A DNA stretch of 64,000 nucleotides from the NCBI GenBank assembly GCA_016792865.1, contig JAEUMJ010000168.1, forward strand, positions 62,001-126,000, given 5' to 3'. The notes beneath the pieces are model-generated. The model was not told where the DNA came from. It made no database searches and saw nothing but the letters and a program-made list of their open reading frames with translations. Below are positions 37,242-46,249 of the stretch, piece by piece. Position numbers and translations under genes: made by a program. This stretch comes from Hyphomicrobiales bacterium. GTDB lineage: Bacteria; Pseudomonadota; Alphaproteobacteria; Rhizobiales; Aestuariivirgaceae. Position 1 is the first letter of the stretch. Every line of letters begins with the position of its first letter.

Positions 37242-37656
37242 CCGGTCCGGGTCTGGAACGCCGCTTCTTCTTCACGTCGGAGCGCCGCGCCTTTGATTCG
37301 AGTCGCCGCAGCTTTGACGCCTTTGTCGCCCTGGTTGCAATACGCTTGCGCGGGCGGATCGCGGCCTTGCGCAGCAGGCTCACCAGCTTGTGCAGGGCAT
37401 CCTCGCGGTTCCGCTCCTGCGAGCGGTGCTCCTGGGCCGTGATGACAAGCTCGCCGGCCTGGGTCAGTTGCCGCCCGGCAAGCGTGCGAAGCCGGACCCG
37501 CATGTCGTCGGGGAGCTGCGCCGCATTGATGTTGAAGCGCAATTCAACCGCTGTCGCCACCTTGTTGACATTCTGGCCGCCGGGGCCGGAGGCCCGCATG
37601 AAGCTCCAGCTCAGGTCGGCAGGATCAATGACAAGCGATGGCGTGATCAGGATCAT
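37234..37656 (-). CDS. arfB: Alternative ribosome-rescue factor ArfB (YaeJ)
   Basis: 140 residues. GGQ at 26-28 within SFMRASGPGGQNVNKVATAVELRF is the release-factor catalytic motif; the tail is Lys/Arg-rich (SKLRRLESKARRSDVKKKRR), which threads the mRNA channel. Hydrolyses peptidyl-tRNA on stalled ribosomes. Its end overlaps the YqaA-like gene. Confidence 0.95.
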   Translation of the reverse strand: MILITPSLVIDPADLSWSFMRASGPGGQNVNKVATAVELRFNINAAQLPDDMRVRLRTLAGRQLTQAGELVITAQEHRSQERNREDALHKLVSLLRKAAIRPRKRIATRATKASKLRRLESKARRSDVKKKRRSRPGPDD

Positions 37657-37729
37657 GGAAAAGGCTTAAGCCCCTTTCCGGTTGACGGCGCAAGGCCTCC
37701 CGATTTAGAGGGTCGTGCAAACGTGAAAT

Positions 37730-37813
37730 GCCCGTGTGGTGGAATGGTAGACGCGGCGGACTCAAAATCCGCTACCGAAAGGTGTGGGGGTTCAAGTCCC
37801 TCCACGGGCACCA
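37730..37813 (+). tRNA. tRNA-Leu (anticodon CAA)
   Basis: GCCCGTG pairs with CACGGGC; D arm, anticodon stem GCGGA/TCCGC with loop CTCAAAA (anticodon CAA), a class-II variable arm, T loop GTTCAAGTC, discriminator A and encoded CCA. 84 bases with CCA. Overlaps no gene. Confidence 0.97.
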
Positions 37814-37823
37814 CTCCTGTTCC

Positions 37824-37852
37824 TTGACGAGTCCGGATTGACGTGTTGCAAT
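37824..37852 (+). promoter_or_regulatory. Possible sigma-70 promoter of the D,D-carboxypeptidase gene
   Basis: TTGACG (-35) and TGCAAT (-10) are 17 bases apart, 45 bases before the ATG at 37897; an ATCCCC/GGGGAT hairpin (37851-37865) overlaps the expected start. The -10 box is weak. Confidence 0.35.
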
Positions 37853-37896
37853 CCCCCGTGGGGATCGTCCGGTATGTTTGATGCCGAAGGCCAGGT

Positions 37897-39351
37897 ATGT
37901 TGCTCTTGAAGAAGCTCTCACTCATTCTGTTGTCGCTTGTGCTGCTCGTCACTCCTGTCGTTGCGCAGGAGAGCGATGCCGATGATCCTGATGCTGCCGC
38001 GGCAACAAGCGAGGAGGCTGCACCTCCGGCCAAGGCCAAGGACCAGAACAAGCAGCAGGACAAGCAGCAGACCAAGTCCAAGGCCACTGCCGCCGCCGCG
38101 AAGAAGGACAAGAAGGCAAAGGCGCAGGCCGCACCCGCCAAGCCGGAACCAAAGGGCCCCTTCATCCTGATCGATGCGAAGTCGGGCGAAGTGCTCATGG
38201 AGAGCCGTTCGGGTGAGCCCTATTATCCGGCCTCGCTGACCAAGCTGATGACCGGCTACCTGATCTTCCAGAAACTGCGCAGCGGGCAATTGAAGCCGGA
38301 GCAGCAGCTGGTGGTGTCGGAACTCGCCCATTCGCAGGAGCCGAGCAAGATCGGCGTGCCCACGGGCAAGACCGTGACCGTCGATTTCGCATTGCAGGCG
38401 CTTCTCGTCTACTCCGCCAACGACATGGCCTACGTGCTGGCGGAAGGAGCGGCCGGATCCGTTCCGGCCTTTGCCGCCGAGATGAATGCCACGGCCAAGC
38501 GCCTCGGCCTGACGGCGTCGCATTTCCAGAATCCGAACGGGCTGTTTGATCCGCGCCATGTGTCGAGCGCACGCGACCTTGCCGTCCTCGCTGCCGTGAT
38601 CGTGGCGGAATTCCCGGAATACCAGAAGTATTTCGTGCAGCCCTTCCTGGAGGTGGGCAAGAAGCGCCTGCCCAACCGCAACATCCTCGTCCGCACCATG
38701 CCGGAAGCCGATGGCATGAAGACGGGCTTCGTCTGTGCCTCGGGTTTCAACCTCGTTGCCACCGCCAGCCGCAACGGCCGCCGCCTGATTGCCGTGGTGA
38801 TGGGCATGAAGAGCAGCGCTGCGCGGGCCGCTGCGGCACGGGCGATGCTGGAAGCCGGATTCGGAATGCCGCCGGCGCCGCGCCGCAAGGTGGCTGACAT
38901 CACCAACCTGCCGCAGGGTGCCATCGTGCCTGTGGACATGACCTCCACGGTTTGCCGCAGCAAGCCGCCCGTCACCATCCAGGATGGCGCCGAGCTTGCG
39001 GGCTGGGCTGCGTCCTTCGGAACCTATGACAGTGCCGACAAGGCGCAGATGGCGCTTCGCGGGCGGGCACTCAGCCCGGCGGGGCTGGCAGCGGGCGGCG
39101 CGGCGGCGGTGATCGAGCTTCCCGACAACAGCGGTTATTCCCCGGTGATCTGGGGCCTCGACCAGGGCAAGAGCGCAAGCGTCTGCGCCCAGTACAAGCA
39201 GGACGGTGCCCATTGCGATGTCCTGCCTGCGGTGCTGCTCGACAAGATCGCCTTGCTTGCCAAGGCCCGGAAGGCGGCAGAAGCCGCGCAGTCCTCGATC
39301 GAGCAGGGCGCTGATGCCGACCAGAAACCGGTGCGCCGGATCGGCCATTGA
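37897..39351 (+). CDS. D-alanyl-D-alanine carboxypeptidase with SPOR-like tail
   Basis: 484 residues. Signal peptide (1-23), a Lys/Ala/Gln-rich linker (30-85), then a class-A penicillin-binding domain with SxxK (Ser113-Lys116 in PASLTKLMTG), YSANDMA and DGMKTGFVCASG. The C-terminal ~90 residues (GWAASFGTYDSADKAQMALRGR ... AQYKQDGAHCDVL) resemble a SPOR peptidoglycan-binding domain, pointing to action at denuded glycan of the septum. The unusually long basic linker may place the enzyme. Known as DacC/DacF-like. Confidence 0.92.
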   Translation: MLLLKKLSLILLSLVLLVTPVVAQESDADDPDAAAATSEEAAPPAKAKDQNKQQDKQQTKSKATAAAAKKDKKAKAQAAPAKPEPKGPFILIDAKSGEVLMESRSGEPYYPASLTKLMTGYLIFQKLRSGQLKPEQQLVVSELAHSQEPSKIGVPTGKTVTVDFALQALLVYSANDMAYVLAEGAAGSVPAFAAEMNATAKRLGLTASHFQNPNGLFDPRHVSSARDLAVLAAVIVAEFPEYQKYFVQPFLEVGKKRLPNRNILVRTMPEADGMKTGFVCASGFNLVATASRNGRRLIAVVMGMKSSAARAAAARAMLEAGFGMPPAPRRKVADITNLPQGAIVPVDMTSTVCRSKPPVTIQDGAELAGWAASFGTYDSADKAQMALRGRALSPAGLAAGGAAAVIELPDNSGYSPVIWGLDQGKSASVCAQYKQDGAHCDVLPAVLLDKIALLAKARKAAEAAQSSIEQGADADQKPVRRIGH

Positions 39352-39358
39352 CCCTGCC

Positions 39359-40258
39359 ATGATGAAGCCTGCCCATCTGAGCGGCGTGCTGCTCGCCCTG
39401 GCTGCCGCTTCGATCTATGGCGCCGTGCCCAACTTCGCCCGCATGGCCTTCCTCAACGGCGTGCCCGCGCTTGAGTCGGTGTTGAGCCGCACCACCGTCG
39501 TGGCCGCCGGGCTTGGCCTCATCGCCCTGCTGCGGCGGGAGAGTTTCCATCTCGGCCGCGAGGCCTGGCCGTCCTTCCTCTATCAGTGCCTCGCGACGCT
39601 GATGGTCTCCGCCTGTTACCTCGCTTCGGTCCAGTTCCTGCCCGTGACGCTGTCGGTGATCGTGTTCTATCTCTTTCCGGTCCTGATCGTGCTCGCCGCG
39701 CCGGTTGCGGAGGGGCGTGCGCCGGGGCCTGCCCGCATCGCGGTTGCGCTCCTCGGCTTTGCCGGCCTTGTGGTGGCGGTCGGCCCCGCCTTCGAAAACA
39801 TCAGTTTCATCGGCCTGCTCCTGGCCTTCGGTGCGGCGGTGGGCTGCATGATGCAGTTCTTTTCCGGCCGCATGCTCTCACGCCATCTCACCCCGGCCGC
39901 CTTCGGCAGCCTCGTCCATGTCGCGATCTGGCCGGTGATCCTCGTCCTTGCCTGGGGCTTCGGCGGGCAGAAGCTGACGCTCCTGTCGGGCGGCGAGGGC
40001 CTGGGGCCGCAGGCCTTCATCGCGGTGGTGCTGGTGTCCTTCACCTACCTGGGCGGTTATTTCCTTCACATGTCGTCGGTCCGGGCAGCGCCGTCCTCGG
40101 TCGTTGCGCCATATTTCAATCTGGAGCCCATCGTTTCAACCGTCATTGCCGTATTCGTGCTGGGTGAGACGATGGCGCTTGCCCAATGGGTCGGCGGCGC
40201 CATGGTCTTTGCCGCCCTTGTCATCTCCGGGTTTCTTCCGGAAAAAGGAGCGGCATGA
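39359..40258 (+). CDS. EamA/DMT-family transporter
   Basis: 299 residues, ten predicted membrane segments in two EamA halves (LSGVLLALAAASIYGAVPNFA; ISFIGLLLAFGAAVGCMMQFF). ATG at 39359 is followed by a second ATG. Exports or imports a small metabolite that cannot be named. Stop overlaps the start of the CobW gene in ATGA form, suggesting co-expression. One of five EamA genes between 39.3 and 52.4 kb. Confidence 0.9.
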   Translation: MMKPAHLSGVLLALAAASIYGAVPNFARMAFLNGVPALESVLSRTTVVAAGLGLIALLRRESFHLGREAWPSFLYQCLATLMVSACYLASVQFLPVTLSVIVFYLFPVLIVLAAPVAEGRAPGPARIAVALLGFAGLVVAVGPAFENISFIGLLLAFGAAVGCMMQFFSGRMLSRHLTPAAFGSLVHVAIWPVILVLAWGFGGQKLTLLSGGEGLGPQAFIAVVLVSFTYLGGYFLHMSSVRAAPSSVVAPYFNLEPIVSTVIAVFVLGETMALAQWVGGAMVFAALVISGFLPEKGAA

Positions 40259-41373
40259 CCACGCCACTGCCAGTATCCGTGCTCACGGGCTTTCTGGGTT
40301 CCGGAAAGACCACGCTGCTGAACAGCCTGCTGAAAGACCCGATGCTGGCCAATGCCTGTGTCATCATCAACGAGTTCGGCGAGGTGGGAATCGACCACCT
40401 GCTGGTCGAGACATCGGACGAGAATGTCGTGGAGCTGTCATCGGGGTGCCTCTGCTGCACCATCCGCGGCGATCTCATCGACACGCTGGCCGATCTCCTC
40501 TCGCGCCGCGACGCCGGCACCATCAAGCCCTTCGACCGCATCGTCATCGAGACCACGGGCCTCGCAGATCCTGCTCCCATCCTGCATGTCCTGATGATGG
40601 AACCGCTGCTGGTCTCGCGTCTCAGGCTCGAAGGGGTGATCACGGTGGTCGATGGCTTCAACGGCATGGCGACGCTGGATGCCCATCCGGAAGCCGTGAA
40701 GCAGGTGGCGGTCGCTGACCGCATCGTCCTCACCAAGCTCGACCTGCTGGTCGGCAAGGAAGGCGAGGACATGCTGTTCGCCATCATCGGGCGGGTCCGG
40801 AAGCTGGCTCCCGGCGCGCGCCTTCTCACCACCCACCGGGGCGAGGCCACGGCGGAGCGCCTGTTCAATACCGGCCTCTATGATCCGGCGGGCAAGTCAC
40901 CCGACGTGCAGGCATGGCTTTCGCTCGAACAGGTGCAGCGGGCGGAACGGGCCTCCCACGGCCACCAGCATCATCACGATCATGAGGGGCATGGCCATCA
41001 CCATCATGATGTCTCGCGCCATGACGCGCATATCCGCTCCTACGCCTTCACCGACAACAATCCGATCAGCCCGCAGGCGCTGGAACTCTTCCTGGAGCTT
41101 CTCACCTCCTGCCATGGGCCAAACCTCCTTCGCATGAAGGGCATCATCAAGCTGGCCGATGATCCGCAGCGCCCGGTGGTGCTGCATGGGGTGCAGCATG
41201 TGTTGCATCCGCCCGTGCGGCTTGAGCGTTGGCCCGACGGCAGAGCCGAGACGCGGCTTGTCTTCATCGTCAGGGATATCGAGAAGAAGGCCATCGAGGA
41301 ATTGTTTCGCGCCTTCACTGATCCGATCACGGGCGGCGCCGGTAATACCGACAAGACCCTTTCCCTTTCCTGA
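40255..41373 (+). CDS. CobW/COG0523-family metal-handling GTPase
   Basis: 372 residues. Walker A TGFLGSGKTT at 11-20, the metal-binding CLCC (Cys65, Cys67, Cys68) in SSGCLCCTIRG, INEFGE, and a His-rich stretch (about residues 238-260, GHQHHHDHEGHGHHHH type) before the C-terminal domain. COG0523 GTPases insert zinc, cobalt or other metals. No cobalamin or nitrile-hydratase genes are adjacent, so a zinc role is possible but unproved. Confidence 0.92.
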   Translation: MTTPLPVSVLTGFLGSGKTTLLNSLLKDPMLANACVIINEFGEVGIDHLLVETSDENVVELSSGCLCCTIRGDLIDTLADLLSRRDAGTIKPFDRIVIETTGLADPAPILHVLMMEPLLVSRLRLEGVITVVDGFNGMATLDAHPEAVKQVAVADRIVLTKLDLLVGKEGEDMLFAIIGRVRKLAPGARLLTTHRGEATAERLFNTGLYDPAGKSPDVQAWLSLEQVQRAERASHGHQHHHDHEGHGHHHHDVSRHDAHIRSYAFTDNNPISPQALELFLELLTSCHGPNLLRMKGIIKLADDPQRPVVLHGVQHVLHPPVRLERWPDGRAETRLVFIVRDIEKKAIEELFRAFTDPITGGAGNTDKTLSLS

Positions 41374-41382
41374 GGATACGCG

Positions 41383-41724
41383 ATGAAAGCCTACGGACTG
41401 AAGAAGTGCTCCACCTGCCAGAAGGCGCTGGATTTCCTGGCGCAGAAGAAGGTGAAGGTGGTGTTCACCGATCATTCTGAAACCCCGCCCACGAAAGCAC
41501 AGGTGGCGGGCTGGTCGAAGGCGCTGGGCGGATGGGAGAAGATGATCAACCGCGCGGGCTACACCTGGCGCGGCCTGCCCAAGGCAGAGACCGAGGGCCT
41601 GACGGAGGACGGGGCGGTTGCGCTTGCCGTGCGGTTCCCGTCGCTCATCCGCCGCCCGCTCATCGAGCACGCCGACGGCAGCGTCACCGTCGGCTTCGCT
41701 GACAAGGTCAAGAAGATGTTCTAG
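41383..41724 (+). CDS. ArsC/Spx-family thioredoxin-like protein
   Basis: 113 residues. CSTCQK at 9-14 gives a CxxC pair as in Spx, then KALGGWEKMINRAGYTWRG and RRPLIEHADG, typical of the Spx/MgsR-like ArsC subfamily. Gram-negative members have unclear roles; arsenate reduction is unlikely with a CxxC. Follows the CobW gene by 9 bases. Confidence 0.88.
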   Translation: MKAYGLKKCSTCQKALDFLAQKKVKVVFTDHSETPPTKAQVAGWSKALGGWEKMINRAGYTWRGLPKAETEGLTEDGAVALAVRFPSLIRRPLIEHADGSVTVGFADKVKKMF

Positions 41725-41726
41725 CG

Positions 41727-41831
41727 CAACGGGCGAGCGCCTGTGTTGGCAGGCGCGACGCGAAAGTTGCGAAAGTCTTTCAAGCCAACGGGCGAGCGCC
41801 TGTGTTGGCAGGCGCGACGCGAAAGTTGCGA
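41727..41831. repeat. Tandem REP-like palindromic repeat
   Basis: A 46-base sequence beginning CAACGGGCGAGCGCCTG occurs at 41727-41772 and again at 41786-41831, identical, 13 bases apart. Each contains the hairpin GCGCCTG-TGTTGG-CAGGCGC. It fills the gap between convergent genes. This is typical of REP/BIME elements; I saw no other copy in the window. Confidence 0.92.
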
Positions 41832-41853
41832 GGCGAGGATTGACCCGCGAGGA

Positions 41854-42732
41854 TCAGGCGCGGACCAGGGGCCTTGTCATGCAGGTGGGGCCGCCTTCGC
41901 CCTTGCGGCAGATGTCGGCGCCGCTGATCACCTCGACCTTCACGCCCGCCTCGCGCATGCGGTGATGGGTTTCGGGATTGCCGTCCACCATCATGGCGTG
42001 GCGCGGCCCGAGCGCCAGCACGTTGCAGCCCATGGTATCGAACTCCTGATCGGGCACATGCACGAAGCCGATGCCGCGCGATTCCAGAAGCTCCACCAGC
42101 CGGACGGGCATGAGCGGCAGGTAGACGACCGCGAGATCGTGATCGAGCGGGCTGAGGACCGACATGAGATGGAACACGTCGCTGCGGCCCTTGTAGTGGG
42201 GCATGTCGAACCACATCACCTCGACATCGCCGCCCGCCAGGTCCTGCAACTGCATCACGCCTTCCACATTGGTGCGGTAGCCCACGCCGGCAATCAGGGT
42301 GTGGCGGTCGAGCCAGACCAGATCACCGCCTTCCAGCTTGCCGTCGCCATCGATCTCGCCCGCGATGGGGAAGCCCATGCTTTCGAGAAAGCTGCCGTTC
42401 ACCTCGGCTTCCTTGCGGCGCTGGGGCTTTCCCATGCGCGGCTTCACCAGGCCGTTGGGGGTCACGACCAGCGCGTCGTGGGTGTAGAGCGAATCGAGCG
42501 TGAGGCCCGGACCATCGGGCAGCCTGATCACTTCCGCCCCGGTGGACGCGAGGATCTTCTCGACCGTCTCGAACTCCTTCAGCGCCTTGGCGAGGTCGGG
42601 GCGGGAATGGAAGTTGAGGTCTTTCCATTCGGCGTCGATCTTGGCATCGGACCGGAAGGCCTGGGCGGGCGTGCGCACCGCCACCTTCTTCAGGGTTCCC
42701 CAGTTGTTGAAGGCGCCGAAGTCGTAAGTCAT
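41854..42732 (-). CDS. Dimethylargininase-like amidinohydrolase
   Basis: 292 residues of the amidinotransferase/DDAH superfamily. Catalytic Cys284 in GGPTCMTRPLVR, His in RSDVFHLMSVLS, and GGDLVWLDRHTLIAGVGYRTN. DDAH hydrolyses N-omega-methylated arginines to citrulline; related proteins act on arginine. The substrate is not certain. Its ATG overlaps the tusA stop by 4 bases. Confidence 0.85.
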   Translation of the reverse strand: MTYDFGAFNNWGTLKKVAVRTPAQAFRSDAKIDAEWKDLNFHSRPDLAKALKEFETVEKILASTGAEVIRLPDGPGLTLDSLYTHDALVVTPNGLVKPRMGKPQRRKEAEVNGSFLESMGFPIAGEIDGDGKLEGGDLVWLDRHTLIAGVGYRTNVEGVMQLQDLAGGDVEVMWFDMPHYKGRSDVFHLMSVLSPLDHDLAVVYLPLMPVRLVELLESRGIGFVHVPDQEFDTMGCNVLALGPRHAMMVDGNPETHHRMREAGVKVEVISGADICRKGEGGPTCMTRPLVRA

Positions 42733-42971
42733 TTGCGTTTGATCCTGAAGTGAAAGCTCTGGCCCTGTTGCTGCTGCGAGAGAAGCACATGGCCCTGTTC
42801 ATTGCAAAAGTGGGGCATGTCGATGGCCGACATGGGGTCGGTGGCGATGACGCTGAGCACGGCGCCGGAGGCCATGGCTTCCAGGCGCTTGCGGGCCTTC
42901 AGCACCGGCAGCGGGCAAAGAAGCCCGGTCACGTCCAGGACCGTCTCGCCTTTCGGGTGGTTGTCGCTCAT
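42729..42971 (-). CDS. tusA: TusA-family sulfurtransferase
   Basis: 80 residues from the ATG at 42971. VLDVTGLLCPLPVLKARKRL carries the CPxP motif with Cys19 that carries persulfide sulfur. TusA feeds tRNA thiolation and molybdenum-cofactor synthesis. mobA/mobB and a MOSC gene lie just to the right, on the other strand. Confidence 0.93.
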   Translation of the reverse strand: MSDNHPKGETVLDVTGLLCPLPVLKARKRLEAMASGAVLSVIATDPMSAIDMPHFCNEQGHVLLSQQQQGQSFHFRIKRK

Positions 42972-43009
42972 CGCCGCTTCGTATAGTGGCAATGCGAAGG
43001 AGAAGCCAT

Positions 43010-43600
43010 ATGCCGCTGCTGACCAGACTGCCCAGGCCCGGACGGGTGGAAAGACTCTTGCAGCGAGCCTCGCGCGACAAGGGCTTCGAGAAAATGGTCA
43101 CGGCGTCGGTGAAGCTCACCTTCGCGGGGCCGGAGGGTGATTGCCATGGCGGCGAGACGCGGCTCTCCGACAGCCGCACGCTCCAGCTCTACCGGCGCAA
43201 CACCACGATCCGCAATGTGCGGCAGGTGACGGTGCTTTCGGTCGAGGAACTGGAGGCGACGGCGGCGGCGCTGGGCATTCCCGCAATCGATCCATCCTGG
43301 TTCGGGGCCAACATCGTGGTGTCGGGCGTGCCCGATCTCACCCTTCTCCTGCCATCCACGCGTCTGCAGTTCCCCTCCGGGGCGGTGCTGGTGGTCGACA
43401 TGGAAAACCTGCCGTGCAAGCAGATTGCCGATGTGGTGGCGCGCCATCATCCGGACGTGCAGTTCAAGGTGGTTCCGGCGGCCATGCACAGGCGTGGCCT
43501 CACGGCATGGGTGGAGCGCGAGGGGGAAATTAAGGAAGGTGATGAAATGGCGGTTTGGATTCCACCGAACAGGCCCTATCCTCACATGCCGGTGGTGTGA
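43010..43600 (+). CDS. MOSC domain protein
   Basis: 196 residues from the ATG at 43010. DCHGGETRLSDSRTLQLYRRNTTIRNVRQ and IDPSWFGANIVVSGVP match the MOSC fold; LLVVDMENLPCKQ-like VLVVDMENLPC carries the conserved Cys that binds molybdopterin. MOSC proteins move sulfur to molybdenum or act as N-hydroxylated-base reductases. Sits beside mobA and tusA. Confidence 0.9.
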   Translation: MPLLTRLPRPGRVERLLQRASRDKGFEKMVTASVKLTFAGPEGDCHGGETRLSDSRTLQLYRRNTTIRNVRQVTVLSVEELEATAAALGIPAIDPSWFGANIVVSGVPDLTLLLPSTRLQFPSGAVLVVDMENLPCKQIADVVARHHPDVQFKVVPAAMHRRGLTAWVEREGEIKEGDEMAVWIPPNRPYPHMPVV

Positions 43601-43628
43601 CGCCTGTCAGTGTGAGTGATCCCGTTCG

Positions 43629-44216
43629 ATGCGTGTGTTGGGTGCAGTGGTGGCAGGCGGCCGGTCGGGCCGCATGGGCGGCAGGGAAAAGGCCCTGTTG
43701 CCGCTCTCCGGCGTAAGCCTGATCGAGCGTGTCATCTCGCGCATCGCCACGCAGGTGGACGGCATCGTCATCAATGCAAACGGCGATGCCACACGATTTG
43801 CCGACCTGAAGCGCGAAGTGGTGCCGGATGCGCTGGCGGTGGGTACGCCGCTGGCAGGTCTCCATGCGGTCCTGCACCACGGTGCCGCACAGGAGTATGA
43901 CGCGGTGCTCACGGTGCCCTCGGACACGCCCTTCCTTCCGCTCAACCTGGTGCAGAGGCTGTCGGAGGCCGGTGCGGCGACAGGCGCCGCCGTGGCCCGG
44001 AGCGGCGGGCAGGTGCATCACCTCACCGGGCTGTGGTCGGTCGCCATTGCGCGGCCGCTGGATGAATTCCTCCGCGAGGGCAAGCTTCGACGGGTGATGG
44101 ATCTGGCTGATGTCTTCGCGGTCGAGACGGCGGAATGGCCGGTGGGCGCGGTGGATCCCTTCCTCAACATCAACACGCCGGACGAGCTGGCGGCGGCGGA
44201 ACGGCACGCCTGCTGA
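43629..44216 (+). CDS. mobA: Molybdenum cofactor guanylyltransferase MobA
   Basis: 195 residues. VLGAVVAGGRSGRMGGREKALLPL is the nucleotide-binding N-terminus; VPSDTPFLP is the metal-binding block; NINTPDELAAAE ends it. Attaches GMP to molybdopterin. mobB is 1 kb right, separated by an EamA gene on the opposite strand. Confidence 0.95.
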   Translation: MRVLGAVVAGGRSGRMGGREKALLPLSGVSLIERVISRIATQVDGIVINANGDATRFADLKREVVPDALAVGTPLAGLHAVLHHGAAQEYDAVLTVPSDTPFLPLNLVQRLSEAGAATGAAVARSGGQVHHLTGLWSVAIARPLDEFLREGKLRRVMDLADVFAVETAEWPVGAVDPFLNINTPDELAAAERHAC

Positions 44217-44218
44217 TG

Positions 44219-45106
44219 TCAGGGAGCTGCGGGCAGCAGCCTCCATTTCAGGTTCAGGCCCAGCGTCGCGACCGCGATCAGCGCCACCCCCGCAAATTGC
44301 CAGGGCGAGAGCAGCTTGTCGTAGATCATCCAGTCGATGAGGATGACGACAGCGGGATAGACGAAGTTCATGATGGCAATGACGGGCGTGGCGAGCAGCG
44401 GGAAGGTGGCATACATCGCCACCATCACCAGGCCGGTGTGGATGACGCCCATGCCGATGAGCCAGCCCCACGAGGCAACGCTCACGTCCTGATGGAAATC
44501 CGCAAGCCCTGCGAGCAGCACCGCCCCCGTCGCGGCCTGCATCATCATGGTCACTTCCGGGCGCTGGTTGCGGATGGCGCGGGTGATCATCGTCGTCACC
44601 ACATAGGCGCCGGCCGAGACGATCGTCAGCACCAGCCCCAGCAGCCAGCCCGCGCCTTCTTCATGATGGCCGCCGAGCGCACCGCTGGCGAGGGCCACGC
44701 CCGCAAAGGCCATCACCATCCACAGGATCTGGTCGCGGCTGACCTGATCGCGCCAGACGATGGCGCCTGCAATCACCAGGATGAAGGGGTAGCTCTGGAA
44801 GACAAGGGTTGCCGTTGCGATCGAGGTCATGCGGAAAGCGCTGAACAGGCAGACCCAGCAGAGCGCCAGGAACGCGCCAGCGAGTGCCGACGCGGCGAGA
44901 TTGCCCCGACTCATCCGTTCCCGGTCGAGATGGCCGAAGGCCAGGCTCCAGCAGCAGAGGAACAGTGCCCCGAAGGCGCAGCGCCAGAACACCGTGGTCA
45001 TGGCGTCGATTCCCGCCTCATGGGCGAAAGCCCCGACCGAGGCGCTGACGGCAAGGGCAAGGGCCAGTTGCACCGCCGGATACCTGACCTGTGGTGTTGC
45101 TGGCAC
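44219..45106 (-). CDS. EamA/DMT-family transporter
   Basis: 295 residues from a GTG at 45106 (GGAG-type ribosome site just upstream), two EamA halves with ten hydrophobic segments (LALALAVSASVGAFAH; WLLGLVLTIVSAGAYVVTTM). Substrate unknown. It lies between mobA and mobB on the opposite strand, an arrangement suggesting later insertion. Longer frames upstream cross into mobB and are not used. Confidence 0.88.
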   Translation of the reverse strand: MPATPQVRYPAVQLALALAVSASVGAFAHEAGIDAMTTVFWRCAFGALFLCCWSLAFGHLDRERMSRGNLAASALAGAFLALCWVCLFSAFRMTSIATATLVFQSYPFILVIAGAIVWRDQVSRDQILWMVMAFAGVALASGALGGHHEEGAGWLLGLVLTIVSAGAYVVTTMITRAIRNQRPEVTMMMQAATGAVLLAGLADFHQDVSVASWGWLIGMGVIHTGLVMVAMYATFPLLATPVIAIMNFVYPAVVILIDWMIYDKLLSPWQFAGVALIAVATLGLNLKWRLLPAAP

Positions 45107-45212
45107 TGTTCCGTCTCCGAAGCGGCCAGCCTTAGGCAAAAGGCCGGACTCGATCAAACGCGCTTTTGTGATAGAGGCATCACCACAAGTCATGACAGGG
45201 CAGGGCAACTTC

Positions 45213-45713
45213 ATGGTGCAGAAAGTGATCGGCGTGGCCGGGTTCAAGAATTCCGGCAAGACGACGCTGGTGGAAAGGCTGGTCGCCCACCTCACCGGGC
45301 GGGGCTTCCGCATCTCCACCGTGAAGCATGCCCATCACTCCTTCGACATTGACCACGAGGGCCGCGATTCCTTCCGCCACCGCAAGGCGGGCGCAACCGA
45401 GGTGGCGGTGATCAGCCGCGATCGCACCGCGATCATCCATGAGTTGCGGGGCGAGGCGGAGCCGTCGCTGGCCGAGGTGCTGGAACGGCTCAAGCCCTGC
45501 GACCTGGTGATCGTCGAAGGCTACAAGCGCGACGGTCATGACAAGATCGAGGTCCGCAACCTCGGCCTCAGCCACCCGGCGCTGGCCGGTGACGATCCCA
45601 CAGTCGTGGCCATTGCCGCCAACGGCGCGGTGGCGGGCAGCCCCGTGCCGGTCTTCGACCGGGACGATGTCGCGGCCCTTGCGGATTTCGTGATCCGGCA
45701 TATGAAGCTCTGA
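45213..45713 (+). CDS. mobB: Molybdopterin-guanine dinucleotide biosynthesis adaptor MobB
   Basis: 166 residues from the ATG at 45213; another ATG lies at 45192. Walker A GFKNSGKTT at 10-18, then STVKHAHHSFDIDHEGRDS and VIVEGYKRDGHDKIEV. GTPase partner that aids MobA. Its TGA overlaps the DUF924 start (TGATG). Confidence 0.93.
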   Translation: MVQKVIGVAGFKNSGKTTLVERLVAHLTGRGFRISTVKHAHHSFDIDHEGRDSFRHRKAGATEVAVISRDRTAIIHELRGEAEPSLAEVLERLKPCDLVIVEGYKRDGHDKIEVRNLGLSHPALAGDDPTVVAIAANGAVAGSPVPVFDRDDVAALADFVIRHMKL

Positions 45714-46249
45714 TGCAGCCCGAAACCGTCATCCGCATCTGGCAAGAGGCGGGAGAGAGCAGGTGGTTCACCAGGGACGCCGCCTTCGACGGCTTCCTCA
45801 GGACGAGGTTCGGCACGGCCCTCTCGGAGGCGAGGCAAGGGGCGTTCGACCACTGGGCCGCCACGGCGGACGGCACCCTGGCCCTCGTCATCCTTCTTGA
45901 CCAGTTCTCGCGCAACATCCACCGCGGTTCGCCGCTGGCGTTCGCTGCCGATCCGAAGGCGCTGGCGCTTGCCAAAGCGGCCGTGACGCAGGGCCATCAT
46001 GCCCGCATGGTGCCCCCCAGGGCGCAGTGGCTGGTGATGCCCTTCGAGCACGCCGAAGACATGGACTGCCAATACCGGGCGGTGGCGCTGTTCACCGTCA
46101 TGGGCCTCTCCGGCATGGCCCATTGGGCGCAGGTCCATCTCGACATCATCGCCCGCTTCGGCCGCTTTCCCCACCGCAATGTCATTCTGGGACGACCCTC
46201 CACGGCGGCGGAAATCGCCTTTCTGGAATCCGGCGGCTTTGCCGGCTGA
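45713..46249 (+). CDS. DUF924 family protein
   Basis: 178 residues. RWFTRDAAFDGFLRTRF, ALVILLDQFSRNIHRGSPLAFAAD and HAEDMDCQYRAVALF are DUF924 hallmarks; the fold is TPR-like alpha-helical. Function is unknown. Translationally coupled to mobB. Confidence 0.9.
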   Translation: MQPETVIRIWQEAGESRWFTRDAAFDGFLRTRFGTALSEARQGAFDHWAATADGTLALVILLDQFSRNIHRGSPLAFAADPKALALAKAAVTQGHHARMVPPRAQWLVMPFEHAEDMDCQYRAVALFTVMGLSGMAHWAQVHLDIIARFGRFPHRNVILGRPSTAAEIAFLESGGFAG

